Assembly (NCBI GenBank): GCA_028703105.1
Contig: JAQVNN010000006.1
Location: forward strand, 1 to 54,716
Source of the DNA: Paludibacter sp.
Lineage (GTDB): Bacteria > Bacteroidota > Bacteroidia > Bacteroidales > Paludibacteraceae
Length of the DNA stretch: 54,716 nt
Reading direction: 5' to 3'
Shown one piece after another: positions 44,331 to 52,210 of the stretch. The notes beneath the pieces were generated by a model. It was not told the DNA's origin. It saw nothing but the letters and a program-made list of their open reading frames with translations, and did no database searches. Positions within the stretch are counted from its first letter, which is position 1. Every line of letters starts with the position of its first letter. The position numbers were made by a program, and so were the translations under genes.

Positions 44331-44661
44331 TTAATCATTTAATAGATTTTCAATTTCTAACTTCAATTTAGGTAAATGATTAGTTACTATTCCCCAAATA
44401 ATAACATCATCAACTTTGTCATATCCATGAATAACCCAATTTCTCGTATCGATTACTTGTCTGGCATTTTCAATCTTTATGTCAGTAGATATTTTTCATA
44501 AGTTTGCTCATTGCTTCACCAATTATTTCTATCTCACGTTCAACTCCACGGCGTAGTAGTTTATTTTTTTGAAACTCTAAGAAATCTCTCTTTTCTCCTA
44601 AATAGTCATGAATTGACTCAATAGAAGTCATTATATCAAACAGGTATTTTTTAGTTTCCAG
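44331..44661 (-). pseudogene. hepT: HepT (DUF86) RNase toxin gene with a frameshift
   Basis: Two adjoining frames together encode a HepT toxin, but neither reached the 60-aa ORF cutoff. The first reads LETKKYLFDIMTSIESIHDYLGEKRDFLEFQKNKLLRRGVEREIEIIGEAMSKLMK. The second continues ISTDIKIENARQVIDTRNWVIHGYDKVDDVIIWGIVTNHLPKLKLEIENLLND. The catalytic R-x4-H-x-Y motif is intact in RNWVIHGY. The break is at a 5-base T/A homopolymer (44492-44496): one base fewer would restore a single frame. It directly follows mntA. The ATG candidate is at 44631; homology starts slightly earlier. This may be real inactivation, an assembly error or frame slippage. Confidence 0.82.
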
Positions 44662-44965
44662 ATTTATATATTAATTCTTTAGACGCGTTTATGCTTTCTA
44701 TGAAATATGGGTTTGATAAAGTTCTTTCTGTTACGATGTCAATCTCTCGTTGCAGTAAATCTCTTAACTTGTAATGGAGGGAAAAGTAGTTGTTAGTATA
44801 ATCATCAACACTCAAATCATCAGGAAATGATATCAAGAAATCAATATCGCTGTCATTACGGAACTTATCAGACACAACAGATCCAAATGCATAAAGCCTT
44901 TTTACTCCATACATACGACAAATTTGCCTAATCGCATCCTTTTTATTTTCTAATATATTTTGCAT
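44651..44965 (-). CDS. mntA: MntA-type nucleotidyltransferase antitoxin
   Basis: A 104-aa minimal nucleotidyltransferase of the DNA polymerase beta superfamily. The catalytic signature GSVVSDKFRNDSDIDFLISF gives G-S-x10-D-x-D near residue 35-47, and a third acidic strand appears in LLQREIDIVTE. MntA proteins block HepT RNase toxins by AMPylating the Tyr of the HepT motif. The gene stops at the start of the hepT frame, as in most MntA-HepT operons. ATG 44965 (MQNILENKKD) is chosen over the track's TTG at 44980. A -7-like TATTTTTG (minus, 44978-44985) lies just upstream. With hepT apparently frameshifted, it may now act alone. Confidence 0.88.
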   Translation of the reverse strand: MQNILENKKDAIRQICRMYGVKRLYAFGSVVSDKFRNDSDIDFLISFPDDLSVDDYTNNYFSLHYKLRDLLQREIDIVTERTLSNPYFIESINASKELIYKSGN

Positions 44966-45112
44966 GACTTTTGGAAACAAAAATATAATTTTTTTATGCT
45001 AATTAAAATTATATGCTAAATTTTACACTTATTTTTGAGCTTTTGCTACATAAATTTCCCCTAATAAATTGTAACACTTTCTATAAAAAACAAACATGTC
45101 GCAACATTTTTA

Positions 45113-45120
45113 TACTTTTG
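45113..45120 (+). promoter_or_regulatory. -7 box upstream of mnmG
   Basis: TACTTTTG fits TAnnTTTG, 34 nt before the mnmG ATG. No TTG is present at the usual spacing. Confidence 0.4.
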
Positions 45121-45153
45121 CAGGTTAAATATAAGATACACAGATTTAATTGA

Positions 45154-47028
45154 ATGGACTTTAAATACGACATAATTGTAATCGGAGCCGGACATGCCGG
45201 AAATGAAGCTGCTTGTGCTGCTGCCAATATGGGTTCTAAGACTTTGCTTATCACGATGGACATGAACAAAATCGGACAGATGAGTTGTAATCCTGCAGTG
45301 GGAGGAATAGCTAAAGGGCAGATTGTCAGAGAAATAGACGCATTAGGTGGACAAATGGGTATTGTTACCGACCACAGTGCCATCCAGTTCCGCATGCTCA
45401 ATCGCTCGAAAGGTCCTGCCATGTGGAGCCCACGTTCGCAAAGTGACCGAAATCAGTTTATACAGGAATGGATTAAAACGGTTACCAACACACCTAATTT
45501 ATCAATCTGGCAAGATACGGTTAAACAGTTAACCGTTGAAAATGGAGAAGTTACTGGCGTAATTACATCATTGGGAATCCAGATGAAAGCCAAAGCAGTA
45601 ATTCTGACTGCCGGGACATTCTTAAGTGGATTATTACACATCGGCAAAAATCAAATTACCGGTGGCAGAATTTCCGAACCAGCATCTTTCGGCATTACAG
45701 AACAACTCAAATCATTGGGTTTTACAACCGACCGCATGAAAACGGGTACCCCTTGTCGCATTGATGGCAGAACGATTGATTTCAGCAAAACAGCCGAACA
45801 AAATGGTGAAAACGATTTTCATAAATTTTCTTTTCTGGAAGATGTGAAACGGGAATTGAAGCAAATGAGCTGTTGGATTACCTACACCAACGAAACTACG
45901 CACGAGAAACTGCGTGAAGGTTTAGCCGATTCTCCTTTGTACAACGGTCAGATTCAAAGTATCGGTCCGCGTTATTGTCCAAGCATTGAAACCAAAATTG
46001 TTACTTTTGCCGATAAATTATCTCATCAACTCTTTCTGGAACCGGAAGGCGTTGATTCACATGAATATTATCTCAACGGATTTTCATCCTCACTACCTTA
46101 TGACGTGCAAATCAGGGCCTTACACACCATACCGGGACTTGAAAATGCCCAGATTTTCCGTCCGGGTTATGCCATTGAATACGATTTCTTTGATCCGACC
46201 CAATTGAAACATACACTGGAAACCAAGCTGATCAAAAACCTCTTTTTCGCTGGACAAATAAACGGCACAACCGGATATGAAGAAGCTGGTGGTCAGGGAC
46301 TTATAGCCGGAATAAATGCACATATCAATTGTCATGGTGGTAATTCATTCACCCTGGGTCGTAATGAAGCCTATATCGGAGTATTGATTGATGATTTGGT
46401 GACTAAAGGTGTGGATGAGCCTTACCGAATGTTTACTTCCCGTGCCGAATACCGGCTTATCCTGCGTCAGGATGATGCTGACATGCGTTTGACCGAAAAA
46501 GGAGCGGCAATTGGATTGGCTAAATCAGACCGGATTAGTCAATTAAAATACAAAAAAGAAGAACAAGCAAAATTAATTACGTTCGTTAAAGATTACTCCG
46601 TCAAACCACAACATGTAAATGCATTTCTGAACTCTGTTAATTCTGCTGAACTAAAACACGGCTGTCGTCTGCATGATTTGATTCTTCGTCCGCAATTCGG
46701 CATCAACGAACTGGGCACCGCCGTTCCTGCTTTACAAGCAAAATTAGATCTCATCTTGAACAGAAAAGAAGAAATCATTGAATCAGCAGAGGTTATTATT
46801 AAATATGAGGGCTACATAGAACGAGAAAAACTGATTGCCGAAAAACTCCAGCGGTTAGAAAATATTCCGCTAAAGGGAAGGGTTGATTATAACAGCGTAC
46901 AATCACTTTCAACAGAAGCTCGCCATAAATTAATCAAAATTGATCCCGATACCATTGGTCATGCAAGCAGAATTCCGGGCATTTCGCCCAGTGATGTAAA
47001 TGTTTTGTTGGTATTGCTGGGAAGATAA
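45154..47028 (+). CDS. mnmG: tRNA uridine-5-carboxymethylaminomethyl synthesis enzyme MnmG
   Basis: A 624-aa FAD-binding protein. The dinucleotide-binding start YDIIVIGAGHAGNEAACAAANMGSKTLL and the family blocks MSCNPAVGGIAKGQIVREIDALGG, RMLNRSKGPAMWSPRSQSDR, LTAGTFLSGLLHIG, MKTGTPCRIDGRTID and GQINGTTGYEEAGGQGLIAGINA are all present. With MnmE it modifies wobble uridines of several tRNAs. The C-terminal helical region (RVDYNSVQSLSTEARHKLIKIDPDTIGHASRIPGISPSDVNVLLVLLGR) is complete. In many bacteria mnmG (gidA) is close to the replication origin. A consensus parS site lies 5 nt past its stop, which supports an origin-proximal location here. Confidence 0.97.
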   Translation: MDFKYDIIVIGAGHAGNEAACAAANMGSKTLLITMDMNKIGQMSCNPAVGGIAKGQIVREIDALGGQMGIVTDHSAIQFRMLNRSKGPAMWSPRSQSDRNQFIQEWIKTVTNTPNLSIWQDTVKQLTVENGEVTGVITSLGIQMKAKAVILTAGTFLSGLLHIGKNQITGGRISEPASFGITEQLKSLGFTTDRMKTGTPCRIDGRTIDFSKTAEQNGENDFHKFSFLEDVKRELKQMSCWITYTNETTHEKLREGLADSPLYNGQIQSIGPRYCPSIETKIVTFADKLSHQLFLEPEGVDSHEYYLNGFSSSLPYDVQIRALHTIPGLENAQIFRPGYAIEYDFFDPTQLKHTLETKLIKNLFFAGQINGTTGYEEAGGQGLIAGINAHINCHGGNSFTLGRNEAYIGVLIDDLVTKGVDEPYRMFTSRAEYRLILRQDDADMRLTEKGAAIGLAKSDRISQLKYKKEEQAKLITFVKDYSVKPQHVNAFLNSVNSAELKHGCRLHDLILRPQFGINELGTAVPALQAKLDLILNRKEEIIESAEVIIKYEGYIEREKLIAEKLQRLENIPLKGRVDYNSVQSLSTEARHKLIKIDPDTIGHASRIPGISPSDVNVLLVLLGR

Positions 47029-47033
47029 CGCGT

Positions 47034-47049
47034 TGTTTCACGTGGAACA
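47034..47049. other. parS chromosome-partition site (ParB-binding)
   Basis: TGTTTCACGTGGAACA; its complement TGTTCCACGTGAAACA matches the 16-bp parS consensus TGTTNCACGTGAAACA at every position. It is in the short mnmG-uvrC gap. ParB/Spo0J binds such sites near oriC. This was the only CACGTG-centred match I noticed in the window. Confidence 0.85.
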
Positions 47050-47085
47050 AATTAAACAAGAATTTAATAAATCATCGGAAATAGT

Positions 47086-48921
47086 ATGTCATCCTCCTAC
47101 CAAAAATTAAAACCACAGATACAATCTCTACCCGAAAAACCAGGGGTTTATCAATATTTTAATTCCAAAGGAGAAATTATATACATAGGTAAAGCTAAAA
47201 ATCTAAAGAAGAGGGTATCATCTTACTTCAACAAAGTACATGATATTGGTAAAACGAATGTATTGGTCAAAAACATTGCTTCATTAAAATACATCGTAGT
47301 TAACTCTGAAGAAGATGCTTTGTTGCTTGAAAACAATCTGATCAAGGAATTTCAACCGAGGTATAATGTCATGCTCAAAGATGGTAAAACCTATCCGAGC
47401 ATTTGTATAACAAACGAACCATTCCCGCGTATTTTTAAAACCAGAAATATAATTAAAAATGGTTCCCGGTATTATGGTCCGTATAGTTCAAATTATGCCA
47501 TTAACACCTTAGTTGATTTTATTCATGAAATTTTTCCTATCAGAACATGTAAATATTATCTGAGCAAAGAGAATATTCAAAATAAAAAATTTAAGGTCTG
47601 TCTGCAGTATCATATTCATAAATGTAATGGTGGGTGTGAAGGAAAAGAAACAGCAGAAGAATATTTAAAACATATTGAAGCAGTAGAAAAAATTATCAAG
47701 GGCGATGCAAATGAATTGAGCAAAATGTTGCACGATGAAATGAAAAGATTGGCAGCAGAATTTAAATATGAAGAGGCGCATTTGATAAAAATCAAATACG
47801 ACTTATTAGAAAATTATAAAGCCAAGTCAATCATTTCAAATACAGTTCTCGATGAAACCGATATATTCGGATATGACGAAGATGAAAATGCCAGCTATAT
47901 CAATATGCTGCGCGTTTCAAAAGGTTCCATCATCATGGGCTATAACATCGAGTATAAAAAGCGAACAGACGAAAGAAAAGAGGAATTATTGGCGCTCGCC
48001 ATCATCGAATTGAGAAATAAATTCCAGAGTTCATCGAAAGAAATTATTGTTCCATTTGATATTGAGTTTCCTATTCAGGGTGTAACCATTACCATACCAC
48101 AAAAGGGAGATAAGAAAAAATTACTCGATTTGTCTATTCAAAATGTAAAACAATATAAGTTCGACAAATTAAAACAAGCAGAGAAACTAAACCCGGAGCA
48201 GAGAAGCACATTGGTATTGAAAAATATGCAAGAGAAACTGCAACTCAAAAAGATGCCCATGCATATTGAGTGTATCGACAATTCCAATATTTCAGGAACC
48301 AATGCCGTGGCTGCCTGTGTCGTGTTTAAAAAAGGAAAGCCATCAAAAAAAGACTACCGAAAATACATCATTAAAACCGTTGAAGGTCCGGATGATTATG
48401 CTTCGATGAAAGAAGTTGTTTATCGACGCTATTCCCGGATGTTGAAAGAAGAATCTCCCCTACCCGATCTTATTTTGACCGATGGCGGATTAGGTCAAAT
48501 GGAAATTGTTAGGCAAGTAATTGAGGATGAGCTAAATATAAATATTCCTATCGCCGGATTGGTAAAAAACAAACAACATAAAACAAATGAAGTACTCTTT
48601 GGTTTTCCTGCAAAATCGATTGGATTAAAACCTAATGAGTTGTTATTCAAATTATTAGCAAATATCCAGGAGGAAGTACATCGCTTTGCAATCACCTTTC
48701 ACCGTGAAAAACGGAGTAAGGCACAAACTACTTCTGAACTGGATGAAATCAAGGGGATCGGGGAAAAAACAAAAACTGAGTTGATAAATCACTTCAAAAG
48801 CATCAAACGACTCCGGAATGCAGAAATTTCGGAAATTGAAAAAATCATAGGAAAACACAGAGCGTCAGTCGTTTATAATCATTTTAATGTCAATTTGAGC
48901 ACTCAAGAATCGAATAAATAA
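47086..48921 (+). CDS. uvrC: Excinuclease ABC subunit C
   Basis: A 611-aa UvrC. The N-terminal GIY-YIG nuclease (PGVYQYFNSKGEIIYIGKAKNLKKRVSSYF, about residues 20-50) makes the 3' incision. The UVR motif (LSKMLHDEMKRLAAEFKYEEAHLIKIKYDLLE, about 210-240) binds UvrB. The RNase H-like nuclease domain (IECIDNSNISGTNAVAACVVFKKGKPSKKDYRKYIIKTVEGPDDYASMKEVVYRRYSRML...LILTDGGLGQM) makes the 5' incision. A C-terminal helix-hairpin-helix follows (LDEIKGIGEKTKTELINHFKSIKRLRNA). Length is normal. It acts in nucleotide excision repair with UvrA and UvrB. Confidence 0.97.
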   Translation: MSSSYQKLKPQIQSLPEKPGVYQYFNSKGEIIYIGKAKNLKKRVSSYFNKVHDIGKTNVLVKNIASLKYIVVNSEEDALLLENNLIKEFQPRYNVMLKDGKTYPSICITNEPFPRIFKTRNIIKNGSRYYGPYSSNYAINTLVDFIHEIFPIRTCKYYLSKENIQNKKFKVCLQYHIHKCNGGCEGKETAEEYLKHIEAVEKIIKGDANELSKMLHDEMKRLAAEFKYEEAHLIKIKYDLLENYKAKSIISNTVLDETDIFGYDEDENASYINMLRVSKGSIIMGYNIEYKKRTDERKEELLALAIIELRNKFQSSSKEIIVPFDIEFPIQGVTITIPQKGDKKKLLDLSIQNVKQYKFDKLKQAEKLNPEQRSTLVLKNMQEKLQLKKMPMHIECIDNSNISGTNAVAACVVFKKGKPSKKDYRKYIIKTVEGPDDYASMKEVVYRRYSRMLKEESPLPDLILTDGGLGQMEIVRQVIEDELNINIPIAGLVKNKQHKTNEVLFGFPAKSIGLKPNELLFKLLANIQEEVHRFAITFHREKRSKAQTTSELDEIKGIGEKTKTELINHFKSIKRLRNAEISEIEKIIGKHRASVVYNHFNVNLSTQESNK

Positions 48922-49005
48922 TTTTCCCAGTAAATTTGTACTGAAAAATGTTAGTATAAACAACAAAAATACGGGTAAAAATACTTTTATCTCTAAATGT
49001 GATTA

Positions 49006-49437
49006 ATGTGGTTCAAAATGTCAGTTGTAATAAAAATAGAAAATCTTAAGAAAATCCATCAGGCGGCAAAGTCATTCATTGAGAAAATGGATGATGCAAA
49101 AGTCTATGCATTTAATGGTAACATGGGTGCCGGCAAAACAACATTCATCAAAGCGATCTGCGAAGAACTGGGTGTCGATCAAATTGTGAACTCCCCTACT
49201 TTCTCAATCGTGAATGAATATGAAACGGCTGAAGGAAAAATTATTTACCATTTCGATTGCTACCGGATCAACAAAATTCAGGAAGCACTTGATCTTGGAG
49301 CTGAAGAATATTTGTATTCGGGAAATTATTGTTTCATCGAATGGTCGGAAAATATTGCTCCTCTCCTGCCCGATTCATTAATCAAAGTGAACATAACCGA
49401 ACAATCCGACGGATCAAGATTGGTTGAAATAAAATAA
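49006..49437 (+). CDS. tsaE: tRNA t6A synthesis ATPase TsaE
   Basis: A 143-aa (139-aa from ATG 49018) P-loop ATPase. The Walker A motif is GNMGAGKTTFIKAICEELGV, followed by NSPTFSIVNEYETAEGKIIYHFDCYRI and the C-terminal CFIEWSENIAPLLP, all standard TsaE blocks. It supports TsaB/TsaD in forming threonylcarbamoyl-adenosine at position 37 of ANN-decoding tRNAs. ATG 49018 (MSVVIKIENLKK) is an equally likely start; both lie in the same frame. It is followed by a 54-codon conserved basic gene. Confidence 0.94.
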   Translation: MWFKMSVVIKIENLKKIHQAAKSFIEKMDDAKVYAFNGNMGAGKTTFIKAICEELGVDQIVNSPTFSIVNEYETAEGKIIYHFDCYRINKIQEALDLGAEEYLYSGNYCFIEWSENIAPLLPDSLIKVNITEQSDGSRLVEIK

Positions 49438-49455
49438 CTTTCAAAAAACCTCAAC

Positions 49456-49620
49456 ATGAAAAAGAAGAAAAACAAGGAAATTCTCGAAATCATCAAAGCC
49501 GCTAGGAAACAAAGTCGTGAAGAAGAAATTAAATTACATGGTAAACCGATTAAGCAGACGAAAATTGTTCAATCGAAGAAAGTTTATAACCGTAAAAAAC
49601 AGAAAAATAATATTCATTAG
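49456..49620 (+). CDS. Small conserved basic protein (54 aa)
   Basis: Not in the ORF track because it is under 60 aa. It starts at ATG 49456 and runs 54 codons to TAG at 49620: MKKKKNKEILEIIKAARKQS, then REEEIKLHGKPIKQTKIVQS and KKVYNRKKQKNNIH. It resembles small Lys/Arg-rich proteins annotated as hypothetical in Bacteroidetes that share an SREEEI.LHGKPI...KSKKVYNRKK pattern. It lies 18 nt after tsaE on the same strand. Function unknown; its charge suggests RNA or ribosome contact, which is inference only. Confidence 0.78.
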   Translation: MKKKKNKEILEIIKAARKQSREEEIKLHGKPIKQTKIVQSKKVYNRKKQKNNIH

Positions 49621-49624
49621 AAAC

Positions 49625-49657
49625 ATACCTGTCAGGTTTTGAAAACCTGACAGGTAT
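49625..49657. repeat. Dispersed 33-bp palindrome, copy 1 (encodes dus C-terminus)
   Basis: Perfect 16-bp arms (ATACCTGTCAGGTTTT and its complement) around a single G. An almost identical copy lies at 53463-53495, differing only at the central base. This copy overlaps the 3' end of dus and supplies its last codons and its TGA stop. It can act as a bidirectional terminator between convergent genes. Confidence 0.88.
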
Positions 49658-50687
49658 AATAATCACAAAGCTGTACAGAATCAATAATCCCGAATAACTC
49701 TTCCAGAGTTTCTGCCCGCAACATCTCGATACGTGTATCTTTAAAATTGGGTATTCCTTTGAAAACCGGTGTAGCAGCCAACTGTCTGCGACTGTGAATA
49801 ATTCCCTTTAAACGCTGATTATAAACACTTTCTATGGGTGTTTTATCATCAATATCAAGCCATCTTACAGAAGCTATAACGTGTTCTTTCAAGACTTCTT
49901 TCTGTTCTTCGAAAGATAATAATGATTTCACATCGCCGGTTTTGAAATAATGTTTCACTTCAGCAAAAAACCAGGGACGACCAATTGAACCCCTACCAAT
50001 CATCACAGCATCAACCCCATACTTATTAAAACATTCCAGAGCTCTTTCCGGTGTTGTTACATCGCCGTTACCGATAATTGGAATTTTCATGCGGGGATTG
50101 TTTTTTACCTGTCCGATTAATTCCCAATCAGCATCCCCTTTGTACATCTGCGAACGCGTTCTTCCGTGTATTGTCAGCGCCTGAATACCGCAATCCTGCA
50201 ACTGTTCAGCTAAGTCCAGAATAATTTTACTGTCATCGTCCCAACCCAGGCGGGTTTTAACTGTTACAGGTAATTTAACCGCATTTACCACATCTGTTGT
50301 AATTTTTAGCATGCGGGGAATATCCCTTAATAGACCGGCTCCGGCACACTTTCCATCTCCTTTGCCGGCAACCTTTTTAACCGGACACCCAAAATTGATG
50401 TCAATTAAATCCGGTTTTGCTTTCTCCGCAATTTGTGCTGCTTCAACCATCGAATCAGGATCATGGCCGTAAATCTGAATGGCAATGGGACGTTCTTCAG
50501 GATATATAGTTAGCTTTTGTTGCGTACGATTCACATTGCGAATCAATGCTTCGGAAGAGACAAACTCCGTGTAAAGCATATCAGCACCATATCGCTTACA
50601 TAGCAGTCGAAACGCAGGATCGGTAACGTCCTCCATCGGAGCTAAAAACAAGGGTTTATCCGGAAATTTTATGTTGGCAATTTTCAT
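49632..50687 (-). CDS. dusB: tRNA dihydrouridine synthase (DusB-like)
   Basis: A 351-aa FMN enzyme reducing uridine to dihydrouridine in tRNA. Visible family motifs are LFLAPMEDVTDPAFRLLCKRYGADMLYTEFVSSEAL, DINFGCPVKKVAGKGDGKCAGAGLLRD (with the catalytic Cys in GCPVKKV), VKTRLGWDDDS, ALTIHGRTRSQMYKGDADWELI, PIIGNGDVTTPERAL and VMIGRGSIGRPWFF. ATG 50687 (MKIANIKF) is chosen; ATG 50696 would overlap the ORF6N stop. The last residues, TCQVFKT, are encoded by the dispersed palindrome, so the natural C-terminus was probably altered by its insertion. Confidence 0.93.
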   Translation of the reverse strand: MKIANIKFPDKPLFLAPMEDVTDPAFRLLCKRYGADMLYTEFVSSEALIRNVNRTQQKLTIYPEERPIAIQIYGHDPDSMVEAAQIAEKAKPDLIDINFGCPVKKVAGKGDGKCAGAGLLRDIPRMLKITTDVVNAVKLPVTVKTRLGWDDDSKIILDLAEQLQDCGIQALTIHGRTRSQMYKGDADWELIGQVKNNPRMKIPIIGNGDVTTPERALECFNKYGVDAVMIGRGSIGRPWFFAEVKHYFKTGDVKSLLSFEEQKEVLKEHVIASVRWLDIDDKTPIESVYNQRLKGIIHSRRQLAATPVFKGIPNFKDTRIEMLRAETLEELFGIIDSVQLCDYYTCQVFKT

Positions 50688-50688
50688 A

Positions 50689-51225
50689 TTAATCATGATT
50701 CTTAAATCCTATTCTTCGCCTGTCTTTTTGTTCGATTTCTATCTTGTCTTTTTGTAGCAAATAGTTAATTGCTTCGGTAATATCAGTAAATTGTTGGTTG
50801 TATCTTGCTTCCAACTGACGAAGTTTATCAGATAATTCTTTGTAATTCATGGCAAATTCTTTCAAAGCAATAAATGCCTCAACAATAATAATATTCATTT
50901 GAATAGCCTTTTCACTCCTCAAAACACTTGCAAGCATCGTAACACCGTGTTCGGTAAAAGCAAAGGGTGTAATTCCAATATTTCGTTTTCGCTGATTATA
51001 TGCGGTCGCAATTTGCGACCGCATATAATCCCACTCTTCCTGCGTCAATCGAAACATAAATTTTGGAGGAAATCGTTCACTATTTCTACGTACTGCTTCG
51101 TTAATTCGCTTTGTTTCAACTTCGTATATTTCTGCGAGGTCAAAATCAAACATTACTTTTTGTCCACGAATTTCGTAGATTTTATTTTCAATTAATTGAA
51201 CTTGAATAACAGATGTATTTTCCAT
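50689..51225 (-). CDS. ORF6N-domain protein (phage antirepressor-like)
   Basis: A 178-aa protein with an ORF6N domain at residues about 10-100: IENKIYEIRGQKVMFDFDLAEIYEVETKRINEAVRRNSERFPPKFMFRLTQEEW, then TPFAFTEHGVTMLASVLRSEKAIQMNIIIVEAFIALKEF. A charged coiled-coil-like tail follows (YKELSDKLRQLEARYNQQFTDITEAINYLLQKDKIEIEQKDRRRIGF). ORF6N/KilA-N proteins bind DNA and are common in phage and in Bacteroidetes chromosomes; their cellular role is unclear. ATG 51225 is fixed by a two-box promoter at 51249-51279; the track start at 51279 lies upstream of it. A perfect palindrome lies inside the gene. It runs directly into dus. Confidence 0.87.
   Translation of the reverse strand: MENTSVIQVQLIENKIYEIRGQKVMFDFDLAEIYEVETKRINEAVRRNSERFPPKFMFRLTQEEWDYMRSQIATAYNQRKRNIGITPFAFTEHGVTMLASVLRSEKAIQMNIIIVEAFIALKEFAMNYKELSDKLRQLEARYNQQFTDITEAINYLLQKDKIEIEQKDRRRIGFKNHD
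50994..51030. repeat. Perfect 37-bp palindrome inside the ORF6N gene
   Basis: 17-bp perfect arms (GATTATATGCGGTCGCA and its complement) with an ATT spacer. It encodes DYMRSQIATAYNQ, a segment that is variable in this family. Its symmetry is far beyond what codon choice needs. Confidence 0.85.
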
Positions 51226-51248
51226 TTTTTGGTTAGATTTTAGAACGA

Positions 51249-51279
51249 CAAATATATGGATTATTGCACAATCTAACAA
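51249..51279 (-). promoter_or_regulatory. Predicted promoter of ORF6N gene
   Basis: Minus-strand TATATTTG (51249-51256) and TTG (51277-51279) with 20-nt spacing. The start site would fall near 51242, giving a leader of about 17 nt to ATG 51225. Confidence 0.75.
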
Positions 51280-51294
51280 AAGATATTACTTTCG
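51264..51294 (+). promoter_or_regulatory. Predicted divergent promoter of outer-membrane-like gene
   Basis: TTG (51264-51266), 20 nt, then TACTTTCG (51287-51294), one mismatch from TAnnTTTG. Its -33 box overlaps the ORF6N promoter, so the two promoters share DNA back to back. Confidence 0.5.
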
Positions 51295-51334
51295 TGAAAT
51301 CAAAAGATGTTCTAAATTTCACTAATAAAAAACA

Positions 51335-52207
51335 ATGACAAAAAGAATAAATTTGTTTTTCTTTTTAATAAATTTATATGTGTTTTGTTTCCCACAGGAT
51401 GTAAAATATGCACCAGCCTGGTTCGGACCAAATGCCAACCCTGTACCTGAATTTATGGATGCAACTATTGTGGAAAAATCAACCATTCAGTTGATGGCTG
51501 ATTACTATTTTGGTTTTGGAGATCAAACTAAGAATGGATACTTTAAAATTGACATCCCTCTCCTACCCGGCCGTGTGTCTTTTAAAATATGGTCAAGCAT
51601 TTTGGAACATTATCAGGTTACTGATGAAATTAGTTTAGCACGTGAAATGAATGGCAATACAACCGGCAAAGCGAATGGTGATTTTTACGTACAAACCCGA
51701 ATTTCCCTGTTGAAGGAAGATGTCCGTAAACCCGCTTTAATACTCAATTCAACTATCAAGACTGCTTCGGGAACAAATTTTACCGGAAGACGTTATTTTG
51801 ATACGCCCGGTTACTATTTTGATGTGGAAGCAGGTAAATCATTTCATTTAAATAATCAATTTTTGAATGAAATTCGGCTGGTTGGAAATTTTGGTTTTCT
51901 ATGTTGGGAAACAACCAACAGTACACAAAATGATGCTCCCATCTATGGTGGAAAAATAATATTAGGTAATCAAAAATGGAAATGGGAAAATACAATATCG
52001 GGTTATTGGGGATGGATGCACACACATCCACTATACGGTAATGACTATGGGGATGCACCACTTGTTTACGCGACAAAATTCACGTTTAAATTAAATAAAA
52101 TAGATTACTTTGCTCAATATCAATATGGTATAAAAGATTATCCATACCATCAAATCAGATTGGGAGCAAGTTTCAGTATTGATAAATTAACACCGCATTA
52201 TAAATAA
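51335..52207 (+). CDS. Exported protein, probable outer-membrane beta-barrel
   Basis: A 290-aa protein I cannot assign to a named family. It starts with a signal peptide (MTKRINLFFFLINLYVFCFPQ). The rest alternates hydrophobic and polar residues with many aromatics, ending in strands such as FTFKLNKIDYFAQYQYGIKDYPYHQIRLGASFSI. Features include KYAPAWFGPNANPVPEFMDA near the N-terminus and GRVSFKIWSSILEHY. This pattern fits a small beta-barrel or beta-rich periplasmic protein. It lies 3 nt upstream of the U32 peptidase gene, suggesting co-transcription. Confidence 0.6.
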   Translation: MTKRINLFFFLINLYVFCFPQDVKYAPAWFGPNANPVPEFMDATIVEKSTIQLMADYYFGFGDQTKNGYFKIDIPLLPGRVSFKIWSSILEHYQVTDEISLAREMNGNTTGKANGDFYVQTRISLLKEDVRKPALILNSTIKTASGTNFTGRRYFDTPGYYFDVEAGKSFHLNNQFLNEIRLVGNFGFLCWETTNSTQNDAPIYGGKIILGNQKWKWENTISGYWGWMHTHPLYGNDYGDAPLVYATKFTFKLNKIDYFAQYQYGIKDYPYHQIRLGASFSIDKLTPHYK

Positions 52208-52210
52208 CTG

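Noticed and set aside
45001-45112. A/T-rich gap between mntA and mnmG considered as a replication origin.
   Set aside because: No DnaA-box cluster recognised; only the parS site supports origin proximity.
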